Source of the DNA: Rheum nobile
Lineage: Eukaryota; Streptophyta; Magnoliopsida; Caryophyllales; Polygonaceae
Assembly (NCBI GenBank): GCA_027886185.1
Contig: WOAB01000606.1
Coordinates: 5,270,001 to 5,334,000, forward strand
DNA length: 64,000 nt
Direction: 5' to 3'
Every line of letters begins with the position of its first letter. Position 1 is the first letter of the stretch. The notes under the pieces are model-generated. The model was not told the DNA's origin. It did not search any database and saw only the letters and a list, made by a program, of their open reading frames with translations. Made by a program: the position numbers and the translations under genes. Shown here one piece after another: positions 24,438 to 36,540 of this stretch.

Positions 24438-24903
24438 ATTTCCCCCTTTTGGTGATAACAAGCCCATTCAAAATGTGCACGTTAAAAAGGTCAAGAAAGA
24501 AGTCAATTACATACAGTCAAACATATTCTAAGTTTAAGTATTGACAAAGTTCCCCCTCAAAAAGTACATATTGAAAATTACCTTCAAGTTGCGTCAAGAC
24601 CCTCTTTAGCACTAGCTTATGTTATTAACTCGTCATTGAGTTCATTACACATTTTCCACACTTCCCCCTTTTGGCATCATCAAAAGATCCCAATGCAATC
24701 ATGGAATTTAAGTACTAAGTCACAAATCATGATAATGACAATTCATTCATTAAGCAAGAAAGCATTACATTGATATGGAACGAAACAAACAAAGGTAAAA
24801 GATTAGAGAGAACTATGCAAAAACATCAAAACATAGAAAACATGAAAAACAAAGGGATAGACAGGATAGGGAGTAACAGGGAACACTCAGGTCTCAGGGG
24901 TCA

Positions 24904-26128
24904 TCATCAGCTTCCTCGTCCTTCTTAAACAAATGATCCTAAAGCAATCTCATCATGATGTTCAACTGTATGAGCTCGGCAAGGATTTGGTGCTGCACAG
25001 AGCCTCCCTTGGACGTTCCTTCACCAGCAGGCTTTTTCCCAGCCGTTATATCTGTTCCCTTCGAATCACCTTTATACTTCATCTTCTCCACACAGGAGGC
25101 ATCCAACTCACTACCCAAGGTGACTTCATTTTCTTCTCTATAATGGTTGTCCCTGAGTAGTAACATCTTCACCAGGCCTGGATACGTGAGCGAATGAGAC
25201 TTTGCTTTGCACCAATCCATGTGACACATAATCACCCTGGGAAGATCAATCTTCTCCTTTCTCATGAAGCGATCGAGCAAGAAGAGATCACATAGAGTGA
25301 GAGTAATGCGTTTCTCTTGACAAGGTACAACGGCCCTGAAGATGATGTGGAACGCTACTCTCTAAGGCAGTAGCAGGCGACAAGTGTGCAGTTCCCCAAT
25401 AGTGGAACCAAACAACCGTTCTATACACGGCAGCTTCTCCATAGATTCTTTCTCAAAGGGAACCTCAAAGAAACCACCCAAAGGAACAGACAACAAATTG
25501 GAGATTACCTTGGCAGTAAACGAGATATCGTCCCCATCAATCTTTGAGGACACAGACATCGCATCGGCTTTGGAGAGATGGTAGTAGTGGTAAAACTCTC
25601 TGACTTAGACTTCATTCATAGTATCTCTTGAGGAACATAGACGTTCCCATCCTTGAAAACGCAGAAGATCCAAAATCTCCTCCACTTTGTGCTCATCAAA
25701 GAAGCTTTCCTTAATGAGAAGATGAGATAAGATGCGTTTACCCTCAGTGAGGTCCGGAACAGTCTCAGAGACTTGAATGTCGAGCTTCACCTTCTTCTTT
25801 TCAGACTTTATGGTAGAACAAAGACGACCCTTTAGAGTCTTGGGAACGGTCAGACTTTGTCGGCATTGAGTATTTAGTGGACGCCTGACGAGCACTAATA
25901 ATCCTGAGGTCATCGTCATCCTCCGCTTCCTCCTCGACAACCTGAGAGATGTAAATAGCTTTTCGTTTTCGTCCTTGGGGACAGACATCTTCCAAAGGTG
26001 TTGAATTTACACCAAGTTCCTCTTCCATAGAGCGTAAAGACTATTCCTCCTCTTCCACTCCATATTTGGAAGGAGAAGACACCTCATCTTCTTCTTGAGC
26101 TCGACGCCTTCTCCACTACAGGGACAAG
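24904..26128 (-). pseudogene. SIRE-1 extra ORF, 3' portion
   Basis: This is the second part of the ORF lying between RNase H and the 3' LTR, cut by GYP-C. Visible segments are a basic patch GRKRKAIYIS followed by an acidic EEEAEDDDD run (25801-26028), then KRILSHLLIKESFFDEHKVE and EILDLLRFQGWERLC (25605-25800), FYHYYHL (about 25590), and a downstream block with LPRVIMCHMDWCKAKSHSLT (24939-25280). The arrangement recalls the 'putative plant transposon protein' domain found in several plant retroelements; that match is from memory. Frameshifts and stops occur near 25880, 25610 and 25360. It has no signal peptide or membrane segment, unlike a true envelope. Confidence 0.65.
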
Positions 26129-29100
26129 TGATACGCTCCACTTTGTAGTGCGTAACTAGGAGCTGTTACTAGTATTTGGGGTGTCATTTATGTGTGTTTA
26201 GGACACAATATAGGAGAATGGAGTTTTGGAGAAGAAGTGTTGATTTGGTGGTTTTGAGTGCTTAAATGAAGACTTAAGGAGATGAAGGCGAAACCACAAG
26301 AGAAGACCACAAGCGAGAAGCTGAAGATCGCTGTAGAAGCAAAACCGCGGGCGCGGATGGATGGCCGCGATCGCGGAACGAGGTGAGAGCGAGACGTTCG
26401 ACAAAGTACAAGCCGCGGGCGTGGAAGGCTTGCCGCGGTCGCGGAATCACGCCAGAAGCGATAGAAGACAACGAGACTGTAACACCCCCAAAACTTAACC
26501 CTTTTGGAAAGGTATTACCGCCAGTGACCCCAGTGTTCCTTACCGAGATCACCCAAGGCTTTACCATTTAAATACAATTTATGAAATACAAATGATACAT
26601 AATGATCAAAGCATTCAATTCCAAAACATAACATTGTCAAAGAAACATGAGTTACGGGATTACAACCCAATCCCGAATAGGCTAACACAGAGTTTAAACC
26701 AAATACAGCGGAAGTCTTATAAAGTAGGGTACAACGGAAGTCTTATAAAACACATTACAACCAAAGTCATTGCCCAAAAGATCTCAACCTGATTAACGAA
26801 ATAACTCAAACATTCGAAAACCACCGTCGACTCCATAGTCCTTCTATTCTTCTGAGCTACTTTCTATCTGATGTGCCGAATCGAACGGATGACACCAGCC
26901 CACATGCGGAGAACAAAGTTCGTGGGTTAGTCTACTTGAATAGACTAGCAAGGGTACAAAGCAGAAGGTTCGATGTAGTTGTATTAGGTTAGACTTATCG
27001 TTTCTCGAATGATAACCGATAACGATAATCAACCTTCATAGTTCTACAGAAAATAACAAGAGGTATGCACAAGAGAAGACTCTGGAAGACTGAATCATTA
27101 CAAAAATCAACTGAAAGGAAGACTCCAACGGAAGTGAGTCTTAAGGAATTATGACAAATCTGGAGAGTTTAAAGAATCATACAACAATGATTTAAAAGCT
27201 GACTGAGATGCTTCGGTTCACGACCAACCTCACCGCATACAGCGAATCTAGATTGGAAAGAGAACGTACTATGATCAAAGTCGAGACGAGTTTTCCTAGC
27301 TGCACTATAACTTAGCTGCACTACTCGCCGAAGGTTTATTTATTATGTGCGTCGAGTAGCACTTATATGATTTATATTTATTATGTGCGTCGTGTACCCC
27401 ACCATTGGGACGACACATCTTAGTATACGTTTCGTCGAGAGTGACGCACACCGGAAGGTTTGTGACACCAGCTAAGTGTCCTGCCTCTACACACTTGTGA
27501 AAGAGACCGGTCATGACCTTAAAAATGGTATTGGATGGGTACGAGCCACCCCTCTACCTGATTATAAAGAAACGACTGGACAGAGTCCGAGTAACGTTCC
27601 TATCTAACAGTGCTAACTAAATAGTTCCAGCACAACAATAGTTCGGATAAATCCACATAAATGCCCGCAAGGCGATCATAAATAATAGCGTTGTTCTAAC
27701 AGATATACAACCTATTATATGATTTTCCAAAACAGTTTATAAAATCATTTCCAAACAAACACAATAATCGTTCCAAATTAATTACTCAATTGAAATAACT
27801 GATAATTAATGTAAGTATGGAACAATGAGCAAGAGCGAACCGCCACTTGCCTTAATCCGCAGAATAGAAAAAAGCCTAACGACAACGACGGGATTCCGGG
27901 CTCGACACGGGTATAGCTCCGACAGCACAACGACCTTCGAGTCGACCCATAAAAAGAACCCTAAGTTAGATCCGACATAACCACAGTAAGAATCTAAAAA
28001 CGATGAAAGAAAACGAAAGGAACGACGCCACAACGACGACCACCAAATCCAAAAGCCCAAAAAGGCATTCTGGACACTGGCGGAGGTCGCCGTTCTTGGC
28101 GGCGGTCGCCGCAGTTCATCACGGTGGGCGCCGTGAAGAACACGGCGGTCGCCGTGAAGAACTCAGACGACAGAAGCGGCGAGAAAACTCACCAAAAACA
28201 CGAGCGACTCGGCCTCCTTCGACTTGCTTTGGTTTCTAACCTCCAAGGCTACCAAAAGCTTCACAAAGGCACTCTGGAAACACCACCAAACGACCTCCGG
28301 CAAAAGCTTCAGAAATCTGGCGAGGCACAACTCCGGTGAGGCAAGAATTTGGGAGAGCTTGGGCTGTGGATTGAGCTCAAAACCCCTCCCAAACACCTCC
28401 TTTTATAGCCAAATGCCAGGAAACACAATCATGGCCCTACGAAGAGCTACTCCGGCGCTGCCAGAGCCACGCCGGCGACCTTCGGGCAAGGACCTCCGGA
28501 CAACAACGACGGCGGGCACCGTCATAAATGCGGCGGGCGCCTCCATAGGCCTGGTGTCCCCAGCTAGGAGAAGACCCAGCCTGCTCCTCGAGCCTTGCGA
28601 CGGCGGGCGCCGCCACTGTACGGCGGGCGCCGCCCTTGGCTTTGCCGCCTCCTCAGCTCTTAGACGAAAACGATATTAACTCGGGATAAAATTATCGTAC
28701 GCGAACGAGTATTAAAATCCAAAGCACGTCGTCTGTATTTTATTTCACTGAGAAAAATATTACAGATACAGAGAGCATTACCGAACGTCTTAAACTCTCT
28801 GAATTAAATCCGATGTACATAACAGGTACTCGGGAAAAATCCTGAAACTCTAGAAATAGCTTACAAAAATACGGGGTATCACAGAGACCAATCCGCGGAC
28901 GCGGAAATCTTTCCATGGTCGCAGTTACTGTTCACACGCGGAGCCAGGAGTTTATTTCGTCCGAGTTTTGTTTTACTTTATTTATTTTCTTTTCTTTTAT
29001 TCCGTTTATTCCTTTTTAGGAAGATTATATTTCCTATCTTTTGGAAATTAGGTTTTGCTAGGTTTTTCATATTCATTAGTTAGCAGCCTTTCCATTATTC

Positions 29101-29878
29101 ATGAAACACATTATCGTTCAATTTTTCCCTTAGAGTTTTATGCTTTGAAGACTATGAAGAACTAAGCAACTTTTGCTTAGTCCGACGATTGAAGCCTTCG
29201 TTTGTATTTTGGTTTTGAGATTATAACTCTATTTCCTTTCCTTTGATTATATTGATTCTCTTTGTGCTTCATCCCATTGATTCTTGCTGATTTGACTAGT
29301 CTGATCATCTAGTTGATATTAGTGATTATCTATTGCTAGGGTTTGGATATTTCTGGTTGAAATCCCTTATCTTGTGTAGCAACCGCAATTTACAGGAACT
29401 GGTTGTGAATGTTTATTGTGAAGAGAATTGATTACATGTTGAGTACTGACTAGTTGTTAAGTATTGCATGTATCCTGGTTAATTCCTATGCTTACTGCTG
29501 TCGTTAGATTGAATCTTGATAGTTTCTTGATTGTTTAATGGTAAGTATTTTCAGGGCTAGTTGACCTGTCTATATACATAAGATCGGGACATGAATATCC
29601 ATTGGTAGGAATTGGAGATAATCTAGGATCAACCAATCAAATTGAAGTGTGGATATTTGTCTGGCTAAGTTACTTCTCATCCATTGATTACATCTTTTGC
29701 ATTGATTTACATTGTTACTTGATACAAACCAAAATCCCCCTTTTGTTACTATTGGCATACAACCTTTGCACTTAGGAAGATTGCTTACCTCCTTGTGGGA
29801 TCGATCCTTATTCACCCTACTATATTAGTTAGGTTTTTGAGGTTTACTTTGATAGGCATCATGACTTTAGCCCTATCA
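26129..29878 (+). repeat. 5' LTR of GYP-C, split by a solo LTR
   Basis: Real LTR sequence is 26129-26477 and 28889-29878, about 1.34 kb. Compared with the 3' LTR it keeps about 150 bases (28889-29017 region, including CCGCGGACGCGG) that the 3' copy has lost. It carries CCGCGATCGCGG (26365) and CCGCGGTCGCGG (26433). Confidence 0.88.
26478..28883 (-). mobile_element. Solo LTR of a chromovirus-like gypsy element
   Basis: The 2,406-bp segment starts TGTAACACCCCC and ends GGGGTATCACA on the plus strand and has an exact duplication GAGAC at both sides (26473-26477 and 28884-28888). On the minus strand it begins TGTGATACCCCG, the hallmark start of Tekay/Del chromovirus LTRs. There is no primer site, gag or pol, so it is a solo LTR left by recombination. 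Open frames on both strands near 28003-28679 arise from a GC-rich stretch with CGGCG-NN-CGCCG palindromes and are not genes. Confidence 0.85.
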
Positions 29879-29882
29879 AATT

Positions 29883-29900
29883 TGGCGCCATTGCCGGGGA
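29883..29900 (+). other. Primer binding site of GYP-C
   Basis: TGGCGCCATTGCCGGGGA, five bases after the LTR end. It differs by one base (A for G) from the GYP-A site. This sequence is typical of Athila/Tat-group gypsy elements and is thought to pair with a tRNA-Asp type primer. Confidence 0.85.
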
Positions 29901-30057
29901 ATCCAAGTTTGTATTTTCTTGTTTGTGTGATTGTTTATCGATTTGATCAACAAGACACTATCTTTTTCTTTTACTTTTCCTCTTTGTTGTGTTTTCGTGT
30001 TTTCGTTTCGTTTTTCGACTAATCCGCAAGAGGCGGAGGAGACCACCAGAGAAGAAA

Positions 30058-30262
30058 CCGCGACCGCGGCCTAAAAACCGCGACCGCGGCAAACATCAGA
30101 GTAGAAACCGCGATCGCGGCCGCCGTGGTGATTTTAGGGTTTAGTTGAAAAAAAAAACGCGATTGTGGCTTTTATACCGCGACCGCGGTTACTGTTCATA
30201 AAAAAAAATCGCTGGTGTCCAGTACAACAACCGCGACCGCGGTTTTCACCGCCGTGATCGCG
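30058..30262 (+). repeat. Cluster of CCGCG-RY-CGCGG palindromes in GYP-C
   Basis: Exact 12-base palindromes sit at 30058, 30078, 30108, 30177 and 30231, with near copies around 30158 and 30252. The first two are separated by CCTAAAAA-type spacers, the same paired arrangement seen in GYP-A at 40607. Every half-site is pure C/G with CpG steps in an otherwise AT-rich element. Confidence 0.9.
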
Positions 30263-30569
30263 GTTGATCCAGAATGGCGGCCCTTTTCGTCTTTTTCGCG
30301 AGCAACATCCAATTTTCCCTTGATCTATCATTTGATGTTGTTCCTTGCTGTACGTCTTCGTCTGTCCGTCACCACCAGTGCATATTGAGCTCGGATTTCC
30401 AGCATCGCTTGGTCTATCTCTTGGGAAGTTCGATTGAGAAGTGGTGACGAAGTTTAGGGGACCCCTACATCCCTGCGTACCCTTCTAGCGTTATTGACGA
30501 AGACTATCACCTCGGCGTACATCAGTGAGTATTTTCTTCCTTCCCCAATTATTTATCTGTCTTTCAATA

Positions 30570-31252
30570 CATTGAGGACAATGCATTATTCAAGCATGGG
30601 GGAGAAGAATGTACTTGCTATCTATCTATGTATATATTTGTGATTTCGTATTTCTTTCCTTTGAAAAAAAAAGTCAAAAAGCAAGAAAAAAGACAAAAAA
30701 AAAGAAGAAAATCCTGGGATAAGTCGAAAACCCGAAAAGGCGATTTAGGTAATAAGCAGGTGGCCCGGACCAGCATTAGGCTGGGGTAAAAATTGGTCAA
30801 GAGTGATGTGAGTTTTGTGATCCCATCTATAGAAAAATGAAATGAGTGGCTTGGTGAAAATCCGAAAGGGCGCCTTGGCAAAATGAGTGAAAAGAAGAAG
30901 AGTGATTATTAGGATTCCTCACTTTTCCTGGCGTGGTGACATAAGAAGAGGTGATATAAAGAGGATTCGGGTAGGTCACTCTGGGAGGTATAAGAAGATA
31001 GACTGGAGCTAGGATTAGATGGTCACTTTCACTTTATGGTGTTCGGGTTAAGCTTGGGAGAAGTTCTCTACTTTCTTTAAAGCTTAGTTGTGTGTTGTGC
31101 TTATTGTGTTGGTGCCTGGTAGATTCATGATTAGGTGCAGTTCTTAGTGAAGATTGTTTTTATGTGCTTCCTGAGACCTTGGATATTTCATTGGAGGAGT
31201 AGGTTTCTATTAGCTTACTCGAGGACGAGCAAGGTTTAAGCATGGAGGAATT
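30570..31252 (+). repeat. Conserved 3' untranslated region of the GYP family (GYP-C copy)
   Basis: It starts with ACATTGAGGACAATGCATTA followed by GCATGGGGGAG, a purine tract, and continues through CGAAAACCCGAAAAGGCG, CCAGCATTAGGCTGGGG and TCATTGGAGGAGTAGGTTTC to the LTR. The same blocks occur in GYP-A (41255-41861) and, inverted, in GYP-B (44565-45240). The terminal purine tract here reads CATGGAGGAATT, one base worse than the CATGGGGGAATT of the others. Confidence 0.85.
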
Positions 31253-32453
31253 TGATACGCTCCACTTTGTAGTGCGTAACTAGGAGCTGTTACTAGTATT
31301 TGGGGTGCCATTTATGTGTGTTTAGGACACAATATAGGAGAATAGAGTTTTGGAGAAGAAGTGTTGATTTTGTAGTTTTGAGTGCTTAAATGAAGACTTA
31401 AGGAGATGAAGGCGAAACCACAAGAGAAGACCGCAAGCGAGAAGCTGAAGATCGCTGCAGAAGCAAAACCGCGGGCACGGATGGATGGCTGCGGTCGCGG
31501 AACGAGGTGAGAGCAAGACGTTCGACAAAGTACAAGCCGCGGGCGCGGAAGGCTTGCCGCGGTCACGGAATCACGCTAGAAGTGATGGATTAGGAAGATT
31601 ATATTTCCTATCTTTTGAAAATTAGGTTTTGCTAGGTTTTTCATATTCATTAGTTAGCAGCCTTTTCATTATTCATGAAACACATTATCGTTCAGTTTTT
31701 CCCTTAGAGTTTTATTCTTTGAAGACTATGAAGAACTAAGCAACTTTTGCTTAGTCCGACGATTGAATCCTTCGTTTGTATTTTGGTTGTGAGATTATAA
31801 CTCTATTTCCTTTCCTTTGATTATATTGATTCTCTTTGTGCTTCATCCCATTGATTCTTGCTGATTTGACTAGTCTGATCATCTAGTTGATATTAGTGAT
31901 TATCTATTGCTAGGGTTTGGATATTTCTGGTTGAAATCCCTTATCTTGTATAGCAACCGCAATTTACAGGAACTGGTTGTGAATGTTTATTGTGAAGAGA
32001 ATTGATTACATGTCGAGTATGGACTAGTTGTTAAGTATTGCATGTATCCTGGTTAATTCTTATGCTTACTGTTGCCGTTAGATTGAATCTTGATAGTTTC
32101 TTGATTGTTTAATGGTAAGTATTTTCAGGGCTAGTTGACCTGTCTATATACATAAGATCGGGACAGGAATATTCATTGGTAGGAATTAGAGATAATCTAG
32201 GATCAACCAATCAAACTGAAGTGTGGATAATTGTCTGGCTAAGTTACTTCTCATCCATTGATTACATCTTTTGCATTGATTTACATTGTTACTTGATACA
32301 AACCAAAATCCCCCCTTTTGTTACTATTGGCATACAACCTTTGCACTTAGGAAGATTGTTTACCTCCCTGTGGGATCGATCCTTATTTACCCTACTGCAT
32401 TAGTTAGGTTTTTGAGGTTTACTTTGATAGGCATCACAACTTTAGCCCTATCA
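31253..32453 (+). repeat. 3' LTR of GYP-C
   Basis: 1,201 bp, TGATACGCTCCACTT to CCCTATCA. It is very similar to the 5' LTR apart from an internal deletion near 31586, after which both copies resume at AGGAAGATTATATTTCC. Two palindromes are decayed by single transitions (TGCGGTCGCGG near 31491, CCGCGGTCACGG near 31556). Confidence 0.9.
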
Positions 32454-32722
32454 ACAAGCTCTAGAGAGGACGCAAGTTCCTGAGCCTTCGACAACGACTT
32501 AGATTTTTCCACCGGAGAGGGAGTTGAGGCGGCGGGATCAGTTACTGGTTCCACCGACGTTGTGGTAGCTTGTGCAATCTCCATCATAGAGGAAGGGATG
32601 GAGAATTTGGAGAGAGTAGCACGAGCAACTTTCTTCTTCTGAAGGGAAAGCCTCATAGCATCGATCTCGGCATCGGTCATGTCATCAACAACCTTGTTGG
32701 AGAGGTCACTGGATGAAACCAT
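32454..32722 (-). pseudogene. SIRE-1 extra ORF, 5' portion
   Basis: The minus-strand ATG at 32722 starts MVSSSDLSNKVVDDMTDAEI, which matches the start of the SIRE-3 ORF at 62075 (shared block MTDAEID and SLQ-K-ARAT). The reading is lost where GYP-C inserted at 32453. About 110 bases upstream on the minus strand the sequence CCTATATATACC (near 32840) corresponds to CCTATAAATACC in SIRE-3, a possible TATA box belonging to this ORF. Codons after residue 40 are Ser/Pro/Lys-rich without a domain. Confidence 0.7.
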
Positions 32723-33569
32723 TAGTGTTGTGGGGGTGATGGAGGTGAGGCGAGAGAATTAGGGTAACGGTAGAGGGAGAGAGTTGAGAGAAATTTTGGA
32801 AGCAAGATTGTGGTGAGGGATTGTGGGGGATTTAGTAAGGTATATATAGGAAAGAGAAAGATCTTTTGCAAATAATTAATATCTTTCCAAACATCAAATT
32901 GGCTTACCAAAATATGTCCAAACACAATCTTTTCTCTCTCCTCTAATAACGACATTTTTAGTTTTTACCCTCGTTTCACTCGTTAGCCGTTCCTACAGAC
33001 AGAGCAGTCAAATCCCAAAGCTAGCCATTTCCAACGTTCACCTGCAACCACACAACGTTCTACCACTGTTCCAACCATCTTCGTTCCCTGAGACCATGAG
33101 TGAATAGTGAGGCTTGTCTGGATATTTCAAGTTGGGTTCACATACAAGATAGTATATCCAAACATATATAACATGGTAAGGAACAAAAATTTAGATAAGT
33201 ATTTCCAGTAAAAGGTGTAGCAAAGAGGGATCGTAGGGAACGTTTACCTAAATTAAGGCTAAGGTAGGCTCACAACCGATTTTCATGTAGGCTTGTATTG
33301 AGGAATCAGTCATCAAATCCGTTGTATGGTCTCAAATAAAATGTTATCATGCAATCAAGTAGTTCAACAAAAATGAATAGACAAGGTTGAAAGTTCCTTA
33401 AGACTAAATAACTCGAACATGAGCAAAAATCATGAAATAACATAATCAATCAATAAGCAGTTACGCATAAACATTCATGAAGAATGTGATAAATTTAGCC
33501 AAGCATTGAAGAAATAGTGGACAAATAATTCATCAATTAAGAGAGATCATGCCAAGGAGCAAGCAAAGA

Positions 33570-36540
33570 TGCTCAAATGGCCCTTTTGTCTAGTGCCTTG
33601 GTGAAAATGTCTGCGACTTGATTTTCAGTCCTGCAATGTTCCATTCTAATGAGACCAATATCAACATTATCATGAAGAAAATGATGATGAATGTCAATGT
33701 GCTTAGTACGTGAATGATGAACTGGATTTTTCGAAATGTTAATAGCATTAGTATTATCACACATGATAGGAACAGTGCCAAGAGACATACCAAAGTTCTC
33801 CAGTTGCTGTTTTAACCACAATACCTGAGCACAACAGCTTGCTGCAACAACATACTCATCTTCTGCAGTGGAAAGGGCCACATATTTTTTATTCTTGGAT
33901 CCCCATGAGACAAGGCAAGGACCAAGGAACTGTGCCGTTCCAGAGGTGCTCTTTCTATCGACTACGTTCCTAACAAAGTCAGCGTATGTGAAGCCAACAA
34001 GAATGAAGTCACAGTTCTTAGGATACTATAGACATAAGTGGTCCATTCCCTTGAGGTATCGAAAGATTCGCTTCACTTCCTTCAAATGTGAGTCTTTAGG
34101 ATTGGAGTAAAGTCTAGCACAAAGACAAACACTAAAGAGTATATCCGGCCTACTTGCCGTGAGATAGAAGAGAGAACCAATCATTCCTCTATACATTGTA
34201 GGATCAACATATGTTCCATTGAAGTCTGCATCTAAACAAGTGTTAGGAGAAATAGTAGTGACAATGGGTTTAGCAGAATCCATACCATATTTCTTCAACA
34301 ATTCCTTAATAAACTTCTGCTGATGAATCTGCGTTCCTTCCTTACTCTGTGTGACTTGTAATCCGAAGAAAAAAGGAAAGCTCCCCAACCATACTCATAT
34401 CAAACTCACTACTCATTAGATTTTTGAACTTGTCTACAAGAGCAGGGTTAGTGGAACCAAAAATAATATCATCAACATAGACTTGAATAACCAGAGTCTC
34501 ACCGTTCTGTTCCAGGAGGAGTAGTGTCTTGTCAATAATTCCTTGCATGTATCCATTGGAAAGAAGGAATTGTGCGAGTCTATCATACCAAGCATGGGGT
34601 GCTTGCTTATGACCATACAGAGCCTTATCCAAAGCATACACATGATAGAGATAATTGACTTCTTCAAAACCTAGGGGCTGCTTCACATATACTTCCTCTT
34701 GAAGATATCGTTCAAGAATGCGGTCTTGACGTCCATTTGATATAATGTGAATCCTTTGTGTGCAGCATAGGCAATGAGAAGACGAATAGCTTCAATGTGG
34801 GCCACTAGAGCATAAGTTTCATCATAGTCTATCCCCTCTTGTTGATTGTAACCTTGAGCAACCAACCTTGCCTTGTTCCTTGTGATCACACCCGATTCAT
34901 CCAGCTTGTTCCTAAACACCCAGCGAGTACTAACGACATGTTTGTTGTGGGGCAGAGGGACAAGTCTCCATACTTTGTTCATTTCAAACTGATGCAACTC
35001 TTCTTGCATAGCTACAATCCAGTCCGGTTCCTTCAAAACTTCCTTGATTGACTTGGGATCTACAAGAGAAATAAATGCATGGAAGGCACATAACAAATTG
35101 AGTTTAGAGCGCAAACCTCTTTCACCAAAGGGAGTGATAAGGTTGTCAATGGGGTGATCTTTTTGCACACGAACACTCTTCGACACAACAAGTGAAGGAT
35201 CAGAGGGTTAAATCAAAGGAGCATTCGTTGAAGATGAAGGCAATGAGGCATCTTCATTTAGGACTATTCCTTCGGCATTACTCAGTGAATCGGCAACAGT
35301 GGCACCACCAGAAGTTCCAATAGGAACAGTGGTAACATTCTCAGTATTGTTGGGATTCGCAGCAGTGTTATGAGTACATGTTGAGGGAACATCCACTACT
35401 TGTGACGAGCTAATGGTATTAGCATTACTAACTGTGAGAACATCCGGACTTGGGGTTCTTTGAGAACTAGAGTTGCTACTACCAGCATTAGTACCACCGT
35501 TCCCACTACTAGGATGTCTTCTGGAGAAGGGGCCATCTCTTTCATTATCCGAATCGTCTCTCTGCATTCTTGGATAGTCATCAGCAGGGAATGATGACTC
35601 CAGCTCACTATTTGCACCATTGGAGCTTTCATCAAAGACCACATGGATGCTTTCCTCAATTTTGCGAGTTCGCTTGTCGAACACCCAGTAAGCTTTGCTT
35701 GCCTTTGCATAGCCTAGAAAAATTCATTCACCACTTCGTGGGTCAAACTTTCCCAAGTTGTCCTTCCCATTGTTGTGAATGTAAACACCTGCATCCAAAA
35801 GCACGCAAGTGGGAAATGATGCATCGGCGATCCCTTATTAGTTCATAGGCAGTTTTATCTAATAAAGGACGCAACATAGCACGATTAAGCCCATAAGATT
35901 TGTGAAAGATTGCTTGCAATGAGGAGTGTTCTAGCCATGTCTTCCAAAGTTCGATTCTTCTGTTCCACAACTCCATTCTGCTATGGTGTCCTAGGCGTGG
36001 AGAAATCATGTGAAAGTCCATGTTCCATACAGAAATCAAGAAACATAGAGTTCTCAAACTCTGTTCCATGGTTGGACCTTATTGCTCTCAGCTTTTGACC
36101 CAAACTAGTTTCCACCTTCTTGATGAACGTCTCAAATGTAGTGAAGACTTTATCTTTTGAAGAAAGAAAGATTGTCCAAGTGAATCTAGAATAATTATCG
36201 ACAATCACGAAAACATACATGTTCCCTACATGACTTCTTATCCTCATGGGACCACAAAGATCCATATGGATTAGTTCCAAAGGATGAGAAGTAGTTACGT
36301 TAGGTTTGAGCTTGAACGAGGAACGGGTATGTTTTCCTCTCACGCATGCATCACAAACTCCATTAAACTCAGATCTAACACTTGGGAGTCCACGAACCAA
36401 TTCCTTTGCATGAAGTTTATGAATTAGGTGAAGATTTGCGTAACCAAGCCTTCTATGCCATAGTTTTGTCTCATCCGCTATAGACGCAAAGCATAGAACT
36501 TCCTTTTGCTTGAATTCTTTGTCAATAATGTATACATCCT
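33570..36540 (-). pseudogene. SIRE-1 pol: integrase, reverse transcriptase, RNase H
   Basis: Minus-strand order: GAG-pre-integrase HHCC zinc domain (LWHRRLGYANLHLIHKL, then CDACVRGKHTRSS), integrase core with first Asp in IHMDLCGP, the second mutated to Asn (AIRSNHGTEF) and Glu in the following NGVVE block; a variable Ser-rich linker (35208-35684); reverse transcriptase (WVFRNKLDESGVITRNKARL, QMDVKTAFLN, and intact YVDD near 34480); RNase H (ALSTAEDEYVVAASCCAQV, KHIDIHHHFLHDNV). Frameshifts near 34690 and 34345 and stops near 35730 and 35180 break it. GYP-A separates it from the protease. RNase H ends at 33573, about 850 bases before the extra ORF. Confidence 0.92.

Larger units (their letters stand above)
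26129..32453 (+). mobile_element. Non-autonomous gypsy element GYP-C inside SIRE-1
   Basis: Bounded by a perfect duplication ACAAG (26124-26128 and 32454-32458). LTRs start TGATACGCTCCACTTTG and end CTATCA. The internal region (29879-31252, under 1.4 kb) has a TGGCGCC-type primer site but no gag or pol, so this is a LARD-like derivative. Its LTR ends, primer site and 3' region match GYP-A, which presumably belongs to the same Athila/Tat-like family. The 5' LTR holds a solo LTR of another family. Confidence 0.92.

Noticed and set aside
28003..28679. Overlapping frames in the GC-rich part of the solo LTR
   Set aside because: They come from palindromic CGGCG repeats, change frame freely, and lie within an LTR.
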